The notes beneath the pieces were generated by a model, which searched no databases, was not told the DNA's origin, and saw only the letters and a program-made list of their open reading frames with translations. Positions 16,429 to 24,968 of a DNA stretch of 64,000 nucleotides are shown here, piece by piece; positions within the stretch are counted from its first letter, which is position 1; every line of letters begins with the position of its first letter. The DNA is from Alcaligenaceae bacterium (GTDB lineage: Bacteria > Pseudomonadota > Gammaproteobacteria > Burkholderiales > Burkholderiaceae_B), in the NCBI GenBank assembly GCA_013416455.1, contig JACCES010000020.1:1-64000 (forward strand), given 5' to 3'. The position numbers and the translations under genes were made by a program.

Positions 16429-19400
16429 ATGTCTCTTTCCAATCTCCTGGCGCAGGCGCGTCCTCTGCTCGCGCAGCGCTTTTCCGACGCCGCGCCTTCC
16501 GCCCGCTGCATCCTGTTTTTTTCCCTTTGCGACGGTAAAGAGCGCGCTCGAATCTACCAGGGCGCCGGAACCGGCTTCCCACAAGCCTGGAAGGAAGGCG
16601 TGGCGCTCTGCCAGCGCGAAGCGCGACGGCACAAGCTGAATGTGCGCTGGCTGCGCATCGACTGGGTAGTCGATATCGAAGCCACCACATGGGCCGAACT
16701 CGACGCCCGCCTGCTGCTCACCAAACGCAATTACTTCCGGCTGGGCCTGGCGCTGGACGCGGATCTGCGACGGGCCTTCCTGGAACAAGAACTCAATGCC
16801 AACGCCATGCTTTACCCCGGCTCCGACAAGGCACAGGCGGGGTTGAACCGGAAAAACTTCACTGTCCATGCGCAGCGGCGTTTCAGCCAGACAGTGGAAC
16901 TGGATTTCTCGCCGCAGAGCATGGTTTACATCTTTACCCACGAAGGGCTGTTCCTGGCTGAAGATCCAGAGCTTGCCGCCCTGCCCGAAGGCCATGCACC
17001 CGCGTGGCTGCCCGGCCCGGGAACGACAGATATCCGTTGGCGCGACCCCGCCGCTTTGAATGCCGGCCACCGCCGGATCGAGAACCTGGACCCGGATCAG
17101 GTCGGCGCGCTCATCGATAGCAGCGCGAACTTCCTTGCCCGCCAGGTAAAGAAAAGCGGGAAGTTCATCTACGGCCACTTCCCCTGCTTCGGCCGTGAAA
17201 TTCCCACTTACAACAGTCTTCGCCATGCCAGTTCCGTGTATTCCATGCTGGAAGCCTGGGAACTCACGCGCGACGACGCTCTGATGGCTGCCTCGCGCCG
17301 CGCCCTGACCTACCTGGCCGGCACCTTGATCCGCCGCTACCCGCAAGAGAATGGTTGCACGCTCGCCTATAACGTCGATGTCAACGATGAAATCAAGCTC
17401 GGCGCCAACGCCGTCAGCCTGCTGGCAATGGTCAAGTACGACGAATTGACCGGCGATACCCAGTATCGCTCGCTGATGGAGGAACTCGCACTGGGCATCG
17501 CCCGCATGCAGGACCCGGATAGCGGCGGTTTCGTACACGTACTGAATGCCGGGGATCTGACCGTGAAAGAGGCGTTCCGGATCGTCTATTACGACGGCGA
17601 AGCCGCCTTCGGCCTGATGCGCCTGTACGGCCTCACTTCGGACCCGCGCTGGCTTGCCATCGTGGAAAAGGCTTTCGACCATTTCATAAGCGCCGATTAC
17701 TGGAAGCACCACGATCACTGGCTGTCTTATTGCGCCAATGAACTGACGCTGCACAAGCCGGAGGAAAAATACTTCCGCTTCGGTGTGCGGAATATCGGCG
17801 GTTATCTGGATTTCATCCTGAAGCGCGAAACCACCTATCCCACGCTGCTGGAACTGTCGATGGCTTTCGAAGCCATGCTGCGCCGCATAAACGAAAACCA
17901 CCCCGAGATGATCCACGTGCTGGATGGACTGGACATTGAAAAACTCCATCGCGCCCTGCATTACCGTGCCCATTACCTGCTGAACGGTTTTTTCTGGCCG
18001 GAACTGGCCATGTATTTCGCAAAGCCGTCCACCGTCGTGGGCAGCTTCTTCATCCGCCATCACACCTTCCGTGTGCGGATCGATGATATCGAGCATTATC
18101 TTTCGGGGTATGTGGCGTACTGGAAGATGCTGAAACGCCCCGCAAAAGAGGGGGGGGAAACCACAGGCCCGGCCGCCGGCGCGGGCCCCCTTCCCTCTGC
18201 CGCTGCGGAATTGCCGCCCGCTCCGGCGGTCAGCGGGCCGGTCGTCGCCTGGGGTGGAGACGTAAACCTCGGACGCCGCCAGCACTACCGTACGGCCGAG
18301 CTTGGCGAGGCCGGCGTTCTGCGGATACCCGCGCTGAAAGATGCCGACCTTCGCATCGTCAACCTGGAATGTGTCGTGGCCACACAGGGCGAACAGGGCG
18401 TGGACAAGGGCGAAGGAGGCCCATACTACTATCGCGCCCGTCCGGAAATGCTGCGCGTTCTGGCCGCGGCGGACATTGACATCGTCACGACCGCCAACAA
18501 CCACAGCGGTGACTACGGGCCCGAAGCCCTGCTGGAACAAGCCGCCTGGCTGGACGCCATCGGTATTGCTCATACCGGCACCGGGCCGCAACGCGATGCG
18601 GCGTTCACGCCGGTATTGCGGCGTGCCGGCAATCTGAACGTCGCCGTTTTTTCCATCGACGCCACCCAGTATCGCTTTGCGGCCGGCTCCGGCACACCCG
18701 GCTCCGCCTACCTGCCATTGAACGATGCGGCGGCCTGGAAAACAGAAATGGGGCCCCGCATCGACGCGGTTCGCAAGCATGCGCATATCGTGCTCGTCGC
18801 CGTCCACTGGGGCGACAATCTTGCCACGCGACCCGATGCCGACAAAATCGCAGTGGGCAGAAGTCTGATAGACGCCGGCGCCGACGCCGTACTGGGCGCA
18901 TCCGCCCACGTACTGCAGGGCATCGAAATCTATCGTGATCGGCCCATCATCCACGACGCCGGCGATCTGCTGTTTGATTCCGTACGCCGCGACATGGGAA
19001 AAAGCGGCGTTTTCCGCCTGGAACTCGACCACAATGGCGTGAAACGCGTTGTGTTCGTGCCCGTGGGCATTGGTTTCGGCTTCTCGGAACAGCTCGCAGG
19101 CACGGCGGCGCAGGCCGCCGCGCGGGACTTTGCCCGCGACTGCATTGCGGTAGGCAGCCGGCTGACACTGACCCAGGATGGCTGCGCACATATCGACCTG
19201 ACGCCGCCTTCGCGCGAATATGCGAATCTTGCCCGCGCCCCGTCCACCGTCCTCGACACAGAAGCGCTGGCCCTTGAAAATCAGGCCGCATATCCCAGCG
19301 CCTCTGCCTGGGAAGCCGAGAACGTACCGGAAAATGCCCGTATCGAGCCTGTGACCCTGGGGCCGCTCACATTGGTGGGCGTCCGCGTCAAGCCGGCTGC

Positions 19401-22400
19401 GGCGATCACACGAAGACAGATGCTCTGGGTGGAGAGTTTCTGGCGCTGCGATGCGCCTCAACGGGAAGACGTGCGCCTGGATATCCGCGCCGTTCCCGTT
19501 CGCGCAACCCGCATGCGCCCTTGGGGCCTGAGCATGGATCATGACCCTTGCGACTGGATGATGCCCACATCGCGCTGGAAGCCGGGCGTCATCTATCGGG
19601 ATTACTATGGCTTGCGCCCGCCCTATCTCAAGGAATGGGAAAACGTCGACCTGCAACTGACAGTCGATCTCGTCTCGACCCGCCATGCCTCCCGGCCGAC
19701 ACCCCTGCCTTTCATCATCAGGCTGGCAGTGCCGGGCAAGGATCAGGTAACGACCCCGCCCATTACGTCCGCCCCGGCATACCGTACGGAATTCCCCGAC
19801 AGCATCCGCTCATGCCTGCCGGGGCAAACCTGGACGGCTGACCAGCTGGAAACCGTGACGGGCGGAAAATGGCTGGCCAGGCCGCCGGAAGGGTGGTTTG
19901 TGCGCTCGCTGACTGTCAATTTGACAAGTGTCGACCCGCTACCGGCGCCCGTCATGTATGTCGCGCACACGCATATGGATCGGGCCCGCCATGAACAATA
20001 CTCGAATATGGACAAGGTGCGCGCCAACAATTGGGATAGCCATGGAAGGCTGGCGGCCCTGCAGGAAAAGCTGGCTGGCGCCATTGTCGGCAAGCCGGAG
20101 GCGCGTTCGTCCCTGCCCGACGACTTTCCCGTCCTGCACGTCGACGACCCCGTGCGGGCAGTGATCGAGCTGGGCATCGCCGCGCGCCAACGCTATCGCG
20201 GCGAAGTGATTGCCGTGACGGGAACGGCGGGAAAATCAACGACGGTAAGCATGCTGCAAAGCATGCTCGGCGGCGCGCAAAAAGTTCTGGCCAGCGTGGG
20301 CAACTACAACTCCCGTGTGGGCGCCCCCGCCACGATGGCCAACCTGGGCACCGACTACGATGCGGCCGTCATTGAAATTGCGCAAAGCGCCTTATGGATG
20401 AAACGGGGCCCCGTCAGCCGCCTCGTCCGGCCGACGGTGGCGCTGATCACTGAAATCGGGGTTTCCCAGACCGATGCCCGCGTAAAGTCGGTCGAGGATA
20501 CCGCCAAGTGGAAATCCCGCATTTTCGACGGCCTGACCGGCACGGCTGTCGCCGTTGTCGGCCAACACCTGCCTTGCTTCGAATACGTCCTGCAGCAGGC
20601 GCAACGCCATTCAAAACGTGTCGTCGTGTTCGGCCATGGCGACTCTGCCGAGGTACGCATCGTACGCATCGAACCCGACGAAGAAGGAAGCTGGGTGACC
20701 GTGGCGCTGCCGGGCCGCGGCCTGCGATTCCGGGTTCCCTTTCCCGGCGCGGGGATGGTCAACAATGCCGTGGCCGCCGCAAGCGTGCTGCACGCACTGG
20801 GGCGGGACGTCGAGGCCGGCGTCGCCCGTCTTCTGACACTTCAGGCCGGCGAAGGCCGCCTGCAAAGACAGGCGCTGCGCACCGGCGGCGGGATCGTGCA
20901 GGTAATCGACGATAGCTTCAACGCCACAACGACATCCATGATGAATGCACTATCGGTATTCGGTGCCACGACAGCGGCACCCGGTGCCCGGAAAATCGCC
21001 GTACTCGGTCGCATCGTTCATCTCGGCGACCTGGCGCAATCGCTGCACGAAAGCCTGGCCCGGCCGGTACTGGATAGTGGCGCGGACCATATCGTCACTC
21101 ACGGGGACGAAATGCGCTTTCTGCGTGCCGTGCTGCCTGACGCGCTGCTTGGCCCGCATTTTTCCGACGCCGCGGCACTCGTGGCCTATCTGCGGGAGAT
21201 CCTGGGCGACGGCGACCTGATGCTTATCAAAGGCTCGCGCCGGAACTCGGATTTCGGAAGCGTGGCAAGACGACTTGCGGAAAAAAGCGCAAGGCCCCTT
21301 CCCGCCCATGGAAACGGGGGTATACCGGAAACGCTTGATGACGCGGAAACTTTCGCCGATTACTTCCATGGTGAATGGCTGATTCCGCCCGAACCGGGTT
21401 GGAAGCCCGGCAGGATGATCGCCAGCCTCCCGAAAGCACACAGCGGGGACTTCATCCCCGTGGTTTCCCGAAAGGAAAAATCCAGAATCGGCGTCGGCAT
21501 CAAGCATATACGTGATCAGAACCTTCCTTCGGGCCTCTGCCTGATTACTGATCGACGGATAAGCACGGAGAACGAATCGCACCCCGTACTCAAGGTTGAT
21601 TCCATACAGGACGCCGTTGAAAAATGGATTCACGACCACCGAAAAAAATACAATGGACTGCTCTTCACCATTACAGGAAGCGTTGGCAAATCAACGACGA
21701 CCCTGATGCTGTCAAGAATCCTGAAGAAGCGCGGCCGATGCCTGGTCAATATTTACGACAACCTGCGGTCCGGGATATATGGAACAGCATGCAGGCTGGG
21801 CGACCAGGACTTTGCCGTTTTCGAGGTCGCGCAAGGGTCGCTGCCGTCGTCGTCCAGAACGCTCTGCCCGGATGTCGCGATCTTGCTGTCGGTATCCCCG
21901 GCCCACATGGAAAGGCACGAATCCCTTGAAGACCTTGTCAAATGCAAGATGCAGATCTTTGAAGGGAACTCGAAGAACGGGGTGGCCGTTATCAGCAGAG
22001 ATATTCCACACTACGAAATCGCGGAAGAACACGCGCTTGCCCAAGGAAGGAAAATAATCACCTTCGGCCAGCATGATTGTTCTGATTTCAGACTTGTCTC
22101 ACACGATCCGGATAGAAGAAAATTCACCTTCAAGAAGGATGGAGACATTTTCGAATGCACACAATCCATGCCGGGAGAACACATTTCCCTCAATAGCCTG
22201 GCGGTGATTGCGGCGATTCACGGGGCCGGCCTGGATTGGCGGGATTTCACCGGCGACCTGCGACAGGCAAGCCAGCCACCTAGCGGCCGCGGCAACCTGA
22301 TCAGGGTTCCCGCGGAAGGCGGAAATTCCACTTTCCTTGATCATTCATACAACTCGAACCCGCAATCGCTCAAAGCCGCCCTCGACATGTTGTACCAGTG

Positions 22401-22749
22401 GCCGGCACACGCGGGGGAGCGCAAGATCGCCGTACTCTCGGACATGCTCGAACTGGGCGAAGGCTCACAACAGTATCATGAGGAAATCGCCGATAGCCTG
22501 GACCCGGGACAGCTGGATCTCGTCATCCTGATAGGGGATCATATGCGCTCCATCATCGGGCGGCTGTCCCATGACTTGCGGGTGATCACCCTCACCCGGA
22601 TCAGCGATGTTTTTCTGGTGCTGCCGCCTTTGCTGAAACAGGGCGACATCGTCATGCTGAAAGGCTCAAACGGAACAGGGCTGCGCGGCGAACTGAAGAA
22701 GTACCTCGAAGCCATCCAGGAAGACGCCGGCCTCGTGGAGCATCAATAA
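16429..22749 (+). CDS. Giant fusion: toroid-like domain + CapA domain + two MurF-like ligase domains
   Basis: 2106 residues from the ATG at 16429, chosen because the paralogue starts MSLSSLLA and this one MSLSNLLA, with AAAGGA 8 bp upstream. Domains: ~20-150 unknown; ~217-571 all-helical, glycoside-hydrolase-like toroid (GKFIYGHFPCFGREIPTYNS); ~604-885 CapA/PgsA metallophosphatase-like (GGDVNLGR, NLECVV, NNHSGDYGPEAL, VHWGD, GASAHVLQG); ~970-1110 beta-rich, unknown; ~1118-1255 MurF N-domain-like (LETVTGGKWLARPPEGW); ~1260-1620 Mur ligase 1 (P-loop GTAGKST, VIEIAQSA); ~1640-2106 Mur ligase 2 (GSVGKSTTT, VFEVAQGS, SPAHMERHES, DHSYNSNPQSLKAAL, LSDMLELGEG). Ligase 1 lacks the usual His (SQTDAR) and has NATT for NANP, so it may be weak or inactive. 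No signal peptide is visible. By analogy with CapA/CapB it should make amide bonds with ATP; the substrate is unknown. Confidence 0.85.
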   Translation: MSLSNLLAQARPLLAQRFSDAAPSARCILFFSLCDGKERARIYQGAGTGFPQAWKEGVALCQREARRHKLNVRWLRIDWVVDIEATTWAELDARLLLTKRNYFRLGLALDADLRRAFLEQELNANAMLYPGSDKAQAGLNRKNFTVHAQRRFSQTVELDFSPQSMVYIFTHEGLFLAEDPELAALPEGHAPAWLPGPGTTDIRWRDPAALNAGHRRIENLDPDQVGALIDSSANFLARQVKKSGKFIYGHFPCFGREIPTYNSLRHASSVYSMLEAWELTRDDALMAASRRALTYLAGTLIRRYPQENGCTLAYNVDVNDEIKLGANAVSLLAMVKYDELTGDTQYRSLMEELALGIARMQDPDSGGFVHVLNAGDLTVKEAFRIVYYDGEAAFGLMRLYGLTSDPRWLAIVEKAFDHFISADYWKHHDHWLSYCANELTLHKPEEKYFRFGVRNIGGYLDFILKRETTYPTLLELSMAFEAMLRRINENHPEMIHVLDGLDIEKLHRALHYRAHYLLNGFFWPELAMYFAKPSTVVGSFFIRHHTFRVRIDDIEHYLSGYVAYWKMLKRPAKEGGETTGPAAGAGPLPSAAAELPPAPAVSGPVVAWGGDVNLGRRQHYRTAELGEAGVLRIPALKDADLRIVNLECVVATQGEQGVDKGEGGPYYYRARPEMLRVLAAADIDIVTTANNHSGDYGPEALLEQAAWLDAIGIAHTGTGPQRDAAFTPVLRRAGNLNVAVFSIDATQYRFAAGSGTPGSAYLPLNDAAAWKTEMGPRIDAVRKHAHIVLVAVHWGDNLATRPDADKIAVGRSLIDAGADAVLGASAHVLQGIEIYRDRPIIHDAGDLLFDSVRRDMGKSGVFRLELDHNGVKRVVFVPVGIGFGFSEQLAGTAAQAAARDFARDCIAVGSRLTLTQDGCAHIDLTPPSREYANLARAPSTVLDTEALALENQAAYPSASAWEAENVPENARIEPVTLGPLTLVGVRVKPAAAITRRQMLWVESFWRCDAPQREDVRLDIRAVPVRATRMRPWGLSMDHDPCDWMMPTSRWKPGVIYRDYYGLRPPYLKEWENVDLQLTVDLVSTRHASRPTPLPFIIRLAVPGKDQVTTPPITSAPAYRTEFPDSIRSCLPGQTWTADQLETVTGGKWLARPPEGWFVRSLTVNLTSVDPLPAPVMYVAHTHMDRARHEQYSNMDKVRANNWDSHGRLAALQEKLAGAIVGKPEARSSLPDDFPVLHVDDPVRAVIELGIAARQRYRGEVIAVTGTAGKSTTVSMLQSMLGGAQKVLASVGNYNSRVGAPATMANLGTDYDAAVIEIAQSALWMKRGPVSRLVRPTVALITEIGVSQTDARVKSVEDTAKWKSRIFDGLTGTAVAVVGQHLPCFEYVLQQAQRHSKRVVVFGHGDSAEVRIVRIEPDEEGSWVTVALPGRGLRFRVPFPGAGMVNNAVAAASVLHALGRDVEAGVARLLTLQAGEGRLQRQALRTGGGIVQVIDDSFNATTTSMMNALSVFGATTAAPGARKIAVLGRIVHLGDLAQSLHESLARPVLDSGADHIVTHGDEMRFLRAVLPDALLGPHFSDAAALVAYLREILGDGDLMLIKGSRRNSDFGSVARRLAEKSARPLPAHGNGGIPETLDDAETFADYFHGEWLIPPEPGWKPGRMIASLPKAHSGDFIPVVSRKEKSRIGVGIKHIRDQNLPSGLCLITDRRISTENESHPVLKVDSIQDAVEKWIHDHRKKYNGLLFTITGSVGKSTTTLMLSRILKKRGRCLVNIYDNLRSGIYGTACRLGDQDFAVFEVAQGSLPSSSRTLCPDVAILLSVSPAHMERHESLEDLVKCKMQIFEGNSKNGVAVISRDIPHYEIAEEHALAQGRKIITFGQHDCSDFRLVSHDPDRRKFTFKKDGDIFECTQSMPGEHISLNSLAVIAAIHGAGLDWRDFTGDLRQASQPPSGRGNLIRVPAEGGNSTFLDHSYNSNPQSLKAALDMLYQWPAHAGERKIAVLSDMLELGEGSQQYHEEIADSLDPGQLDLVILIGDHMRSIIGRLSHDLRVITLTRISDVFLVLPPLLKQGDIVMLKGSNGTGLRGELKKYLEAIQEDAGLVEHQ

Positions 22750-22862
22750 AGAAAGCTTTGAACCACTCGTCGCGCCGCGTGCATCCCGGATCCGGGCGGT
22801 CCATTGCGCTGCAAATCCACGCGGTAACGACGATCATGACCACGCGCCAACACTATCACGCT

Positions 22863-23750
22863 ATGGCAAGACCGATCCCGATCATTCTCTGTGGCTGGCT
22901 GCTCTGCATCCAGCACCTCTACGCCAAGGGAAACGAGCACGAACCCCTAGCCTGGACGGCGCCGCCCCAGGAACACGCCTGCCCCGACACGACCAGCTAC
23001 CTATGGGTCAGTCATTCCGAAGGCCGGGACTGCGTGCGCTACTTCTCCAGCCAGGATCTGACTGGCGTTCCCACCCTGCTGGTGGTGTTCAGCGGGGACC
23101 GCGACCAATCACGGAAGCTGCCCATAGAAGACATTCGCGGCAATACCCGCCACCTGCGCGAGCGCCTTGCAAAGAATTACGCCAAGCGGGCGGGCATTCC
23201 CGTAGCCGTCGTGGCCCGGCCTGGAACCTACGGCTCTTCCGGCGATCATCGGAATCGCCGCCGGGCACGTGAATTCCTGACAATGAACGCCGGCCTGTCC
23301 GCTCTCGCGGAAAGATACGGTATCGCGCGGTTCGTCTTGCTCGGGCACAGCGGCGGCGCCACGGTCGCCGCGGGTTTATTGACGCTGGGGCGGACGGACA
23401 TCCATTGTGCCGTGCTCACGTCGGGTGCGTTCGATCTCATGGAGCGCGACCGCCGCCGCGCCGTAGCGCAGGGCAAGGAACCACCGTCTGACGATAGATT
23501 GAAGCGGCGGGCATACTTTGACCCCTTATATAGAACCGAAGGCATGAAGGTGGATTCAGAACGCCGGATCTACGTGCTGGGGAATCCACGGGACAAGGTG
23601 ACGCCCTACGATCTGCAGAAGAAGTTCGCGGATGCCGTCGCGCAGGCCGGCCATCATGTCGAATTACGGGAAGTGGCGGCCAAAGCCCCCAATCATCACG
23701 ACCTGCTGGACCGTACCGGCTTGAATACCGCGAAGGAATGCGCCCGGTAG
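22863..23750 (+). CDS. Probable exported alpha/beta-hydrolase
   Basis: 295 residues from the ATG at 22863, chosen because a signal peptide begins there (MARPIPIILCGWLLCIQHLY, cleavage near AKG); an earlier TTG at 22758 is in frame but has no ribosome site. The serine-hydrolase fold shows PTLLVVFSGDRDQS, nucleophile elbow GHSGG (FVLLGHSGGATVAAGLL), YVLGNPRDKVTPY as the acid region and HHDLLD with the likely catalytic His near the C-terminus. It lies 113 bp after the CapA-Mur gene in the same direction, so co-transcription is likely. It could be an esterase or peptidase acting on the locus product outside the cytoplasm; that is inference. Confidence 0.75.
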   Translation: MARPIPIILCGWLLCIQHLYAKGNEHEPLAWTAPPQEHACPDTTSYLWVSHSEGRDCVRYFSSQDLTGVPTLLVVFSGDRDQSRKLPIEDIRGNTRHLRERLAKNYAKRAGIPVAVVARPGTYGSSGDHRNRRRAREFLTMNAGLSALAERYGIARFVLLGHSGGATVAAGLLTLGRTDIHCAVLTSGAFDLMERDRRRAVAQGKEPPSDDRLKRRAYFDPLYRTEGMKVDSERRIYVLGNPRDKVTPYDLQKKFADAVAQAGHHVELREVAAKAPNHHDLLDRTGLNTAKECAR

Positions 23751-23799
23751 ATGACCGCGGATCGATGTTTTCGAATGCCGGGATTCAAGAACCAGCGGC

Positions 23800-24756
23800 C
23801 TATTTAAAGACATCTTCAATGCATTGAGCATCGAGTATCTGCTCGGCCCAGCGGTTCAGGGTGAGGTCGTCGGCGGCAACCAGCCGCACTTTCGCCCAGT
23901 CAGGCAAAACACCGAATTTGCGGGCGACCAGGGTGGACAGCAGCGCAGCGTAGCCTTCGGTTTTACCCTCAATCTTCCCTTCTTCGCGTTCGCGCTTCAG
24001 GCGCACGCGCTCAATGCTGGTGACGTAGCTCATGCCGGTTTCCTCTTCTATTTGCTGGATGGCGTCTTCGAAGGCAGGCTCCAGTGCTTCGGGCAGCGCC
24101 ATCATGGCATCGATGATGCGAAGCAGCCTGATCACATTATCACGTTCGTACCCCCAATGGTACAGGCGCCGTGCCAGCTCGGTTTTACGCAACAGGCGCT
24201 GCCCGTCGGGGCGCGTGGCATTGGCTTCCAACTGGGCCAGCATCACCACCGCGAACGGGTTGAGCGGCGCCAGTTCGATCAATTCATCCAGGCGCGTACG
24301 CCAGCTTTCCAGATGCACCACGGGAAACGTGAAGCGCAGGCTGCAATGCCAGAATTCAGCATGATGTGACAGGTAGCCCGTTACACCGCGCGCCGGCGCA
24401 TCGCTCAGCACCGCCAGGCTGACGACAGGTTGGCCGGGGTGTTTTTCTTGCAAACGCACATAATAGGTATACATGCGATGAGGGAAATCCGGCTCGCGCC
24501 CGGCCTGGACCTCGATATGGATCAGCAGCAGCGTACGCTCGCCATTGCGCAGGCGCACCGACACCAGCTTATCGACATGGCGCCGGCCACGTTTGGCGCT
24601 GCGCAGCAGCGCCTGCAATTCCTTATCCAGGAAAACCGGCGGGTGACGCCAGTCGATCCTGGCATGCAGGGCCGGCCACAACAGCGCCATGAATTCGGGC
24701 AGATAGCTTTCCAGCGCGTCCTTCCAGGCGCTGTCGTAATCGGAAGCGGTGGACAT
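23800..24756 (-). CDS. Rpn-family PD-(D/E)XK nuclease / putative transposase (intact copy D)
   Basis: 318 residues from the ATG at 24756 (MSTASDYDSAWKDALESYLP); an in-frame extension to 25059 has no family similarity. The N-terminal half contains the nuclease core: HPPVFLDKELQALLRSAKRG, then LLIHIEVQAGREPDFPHRMY TYYVRLQ (Glu-X-Gln catalytic pair). The C-terminal half is helical and charged with a GKIEGKTEG repeat. Rpn-family proteins are DNA endonucleases that promote RecA-independent recombination. It is the only complete copy in the window; three truncated relatives lie at 1684, 2297 and 10172. It is inserted antisense between genes of the poly(Asp-Ala)/CapA-Mur locus. Confidence 0.82.
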   Translation of the reverse strand: MSTASDYDSAWKDALESYLPEFMALLWPALHARIDWRHPPVFLDKELQALLRSAKRGRRHVDKLVSVRLRNGERTLLLIHIEVQAGREPDFPHRMYTYYVRLQEKHPGQPVVSLAVLSDAPARGVTGYLSHHAEFWHCSLRFTFPVVHLESWRTRLDELIELAPLNPFAVVMLAQLEANATRPDGQRLLRKTELARRLYHWGYERDNVIRLLRIIDAMMALPEALEPAFEDAIQQIEEETGMSYVTSIERVRLKREREEGKIEGKTEGYAALLSTLVARKFGVLPDWAKVRLVAADDLTLNRWAEQILDAQCIEDVFK

Positions 24757-24968
24757 GGCGCACCAGCGGCAAAGTAGCGTTGCGGCCACTATAAGCAGGG
24801 CAGGCAGGCGTGCGGGTGATGAGTGAATGGTTTTATCCGGCGCCAAAACAACCGCCGCACATTCAGGCGCGCGCATTCGGTGCTGATGACCGGCTCGGCT
24901 AATATGGCCCATGGCCTCACACCATCCCGCGGATCGCGGGTTCCCCGGATTTTCACAGAGTTTCACTG

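Noticed and set aside
16183-19686. 1167-codon antisense open frame under the CapA-Mur gene
   Set aside because: It is a GC-rich shadow frame; the plus strand has continuous, recognisable domains and a paralogue.
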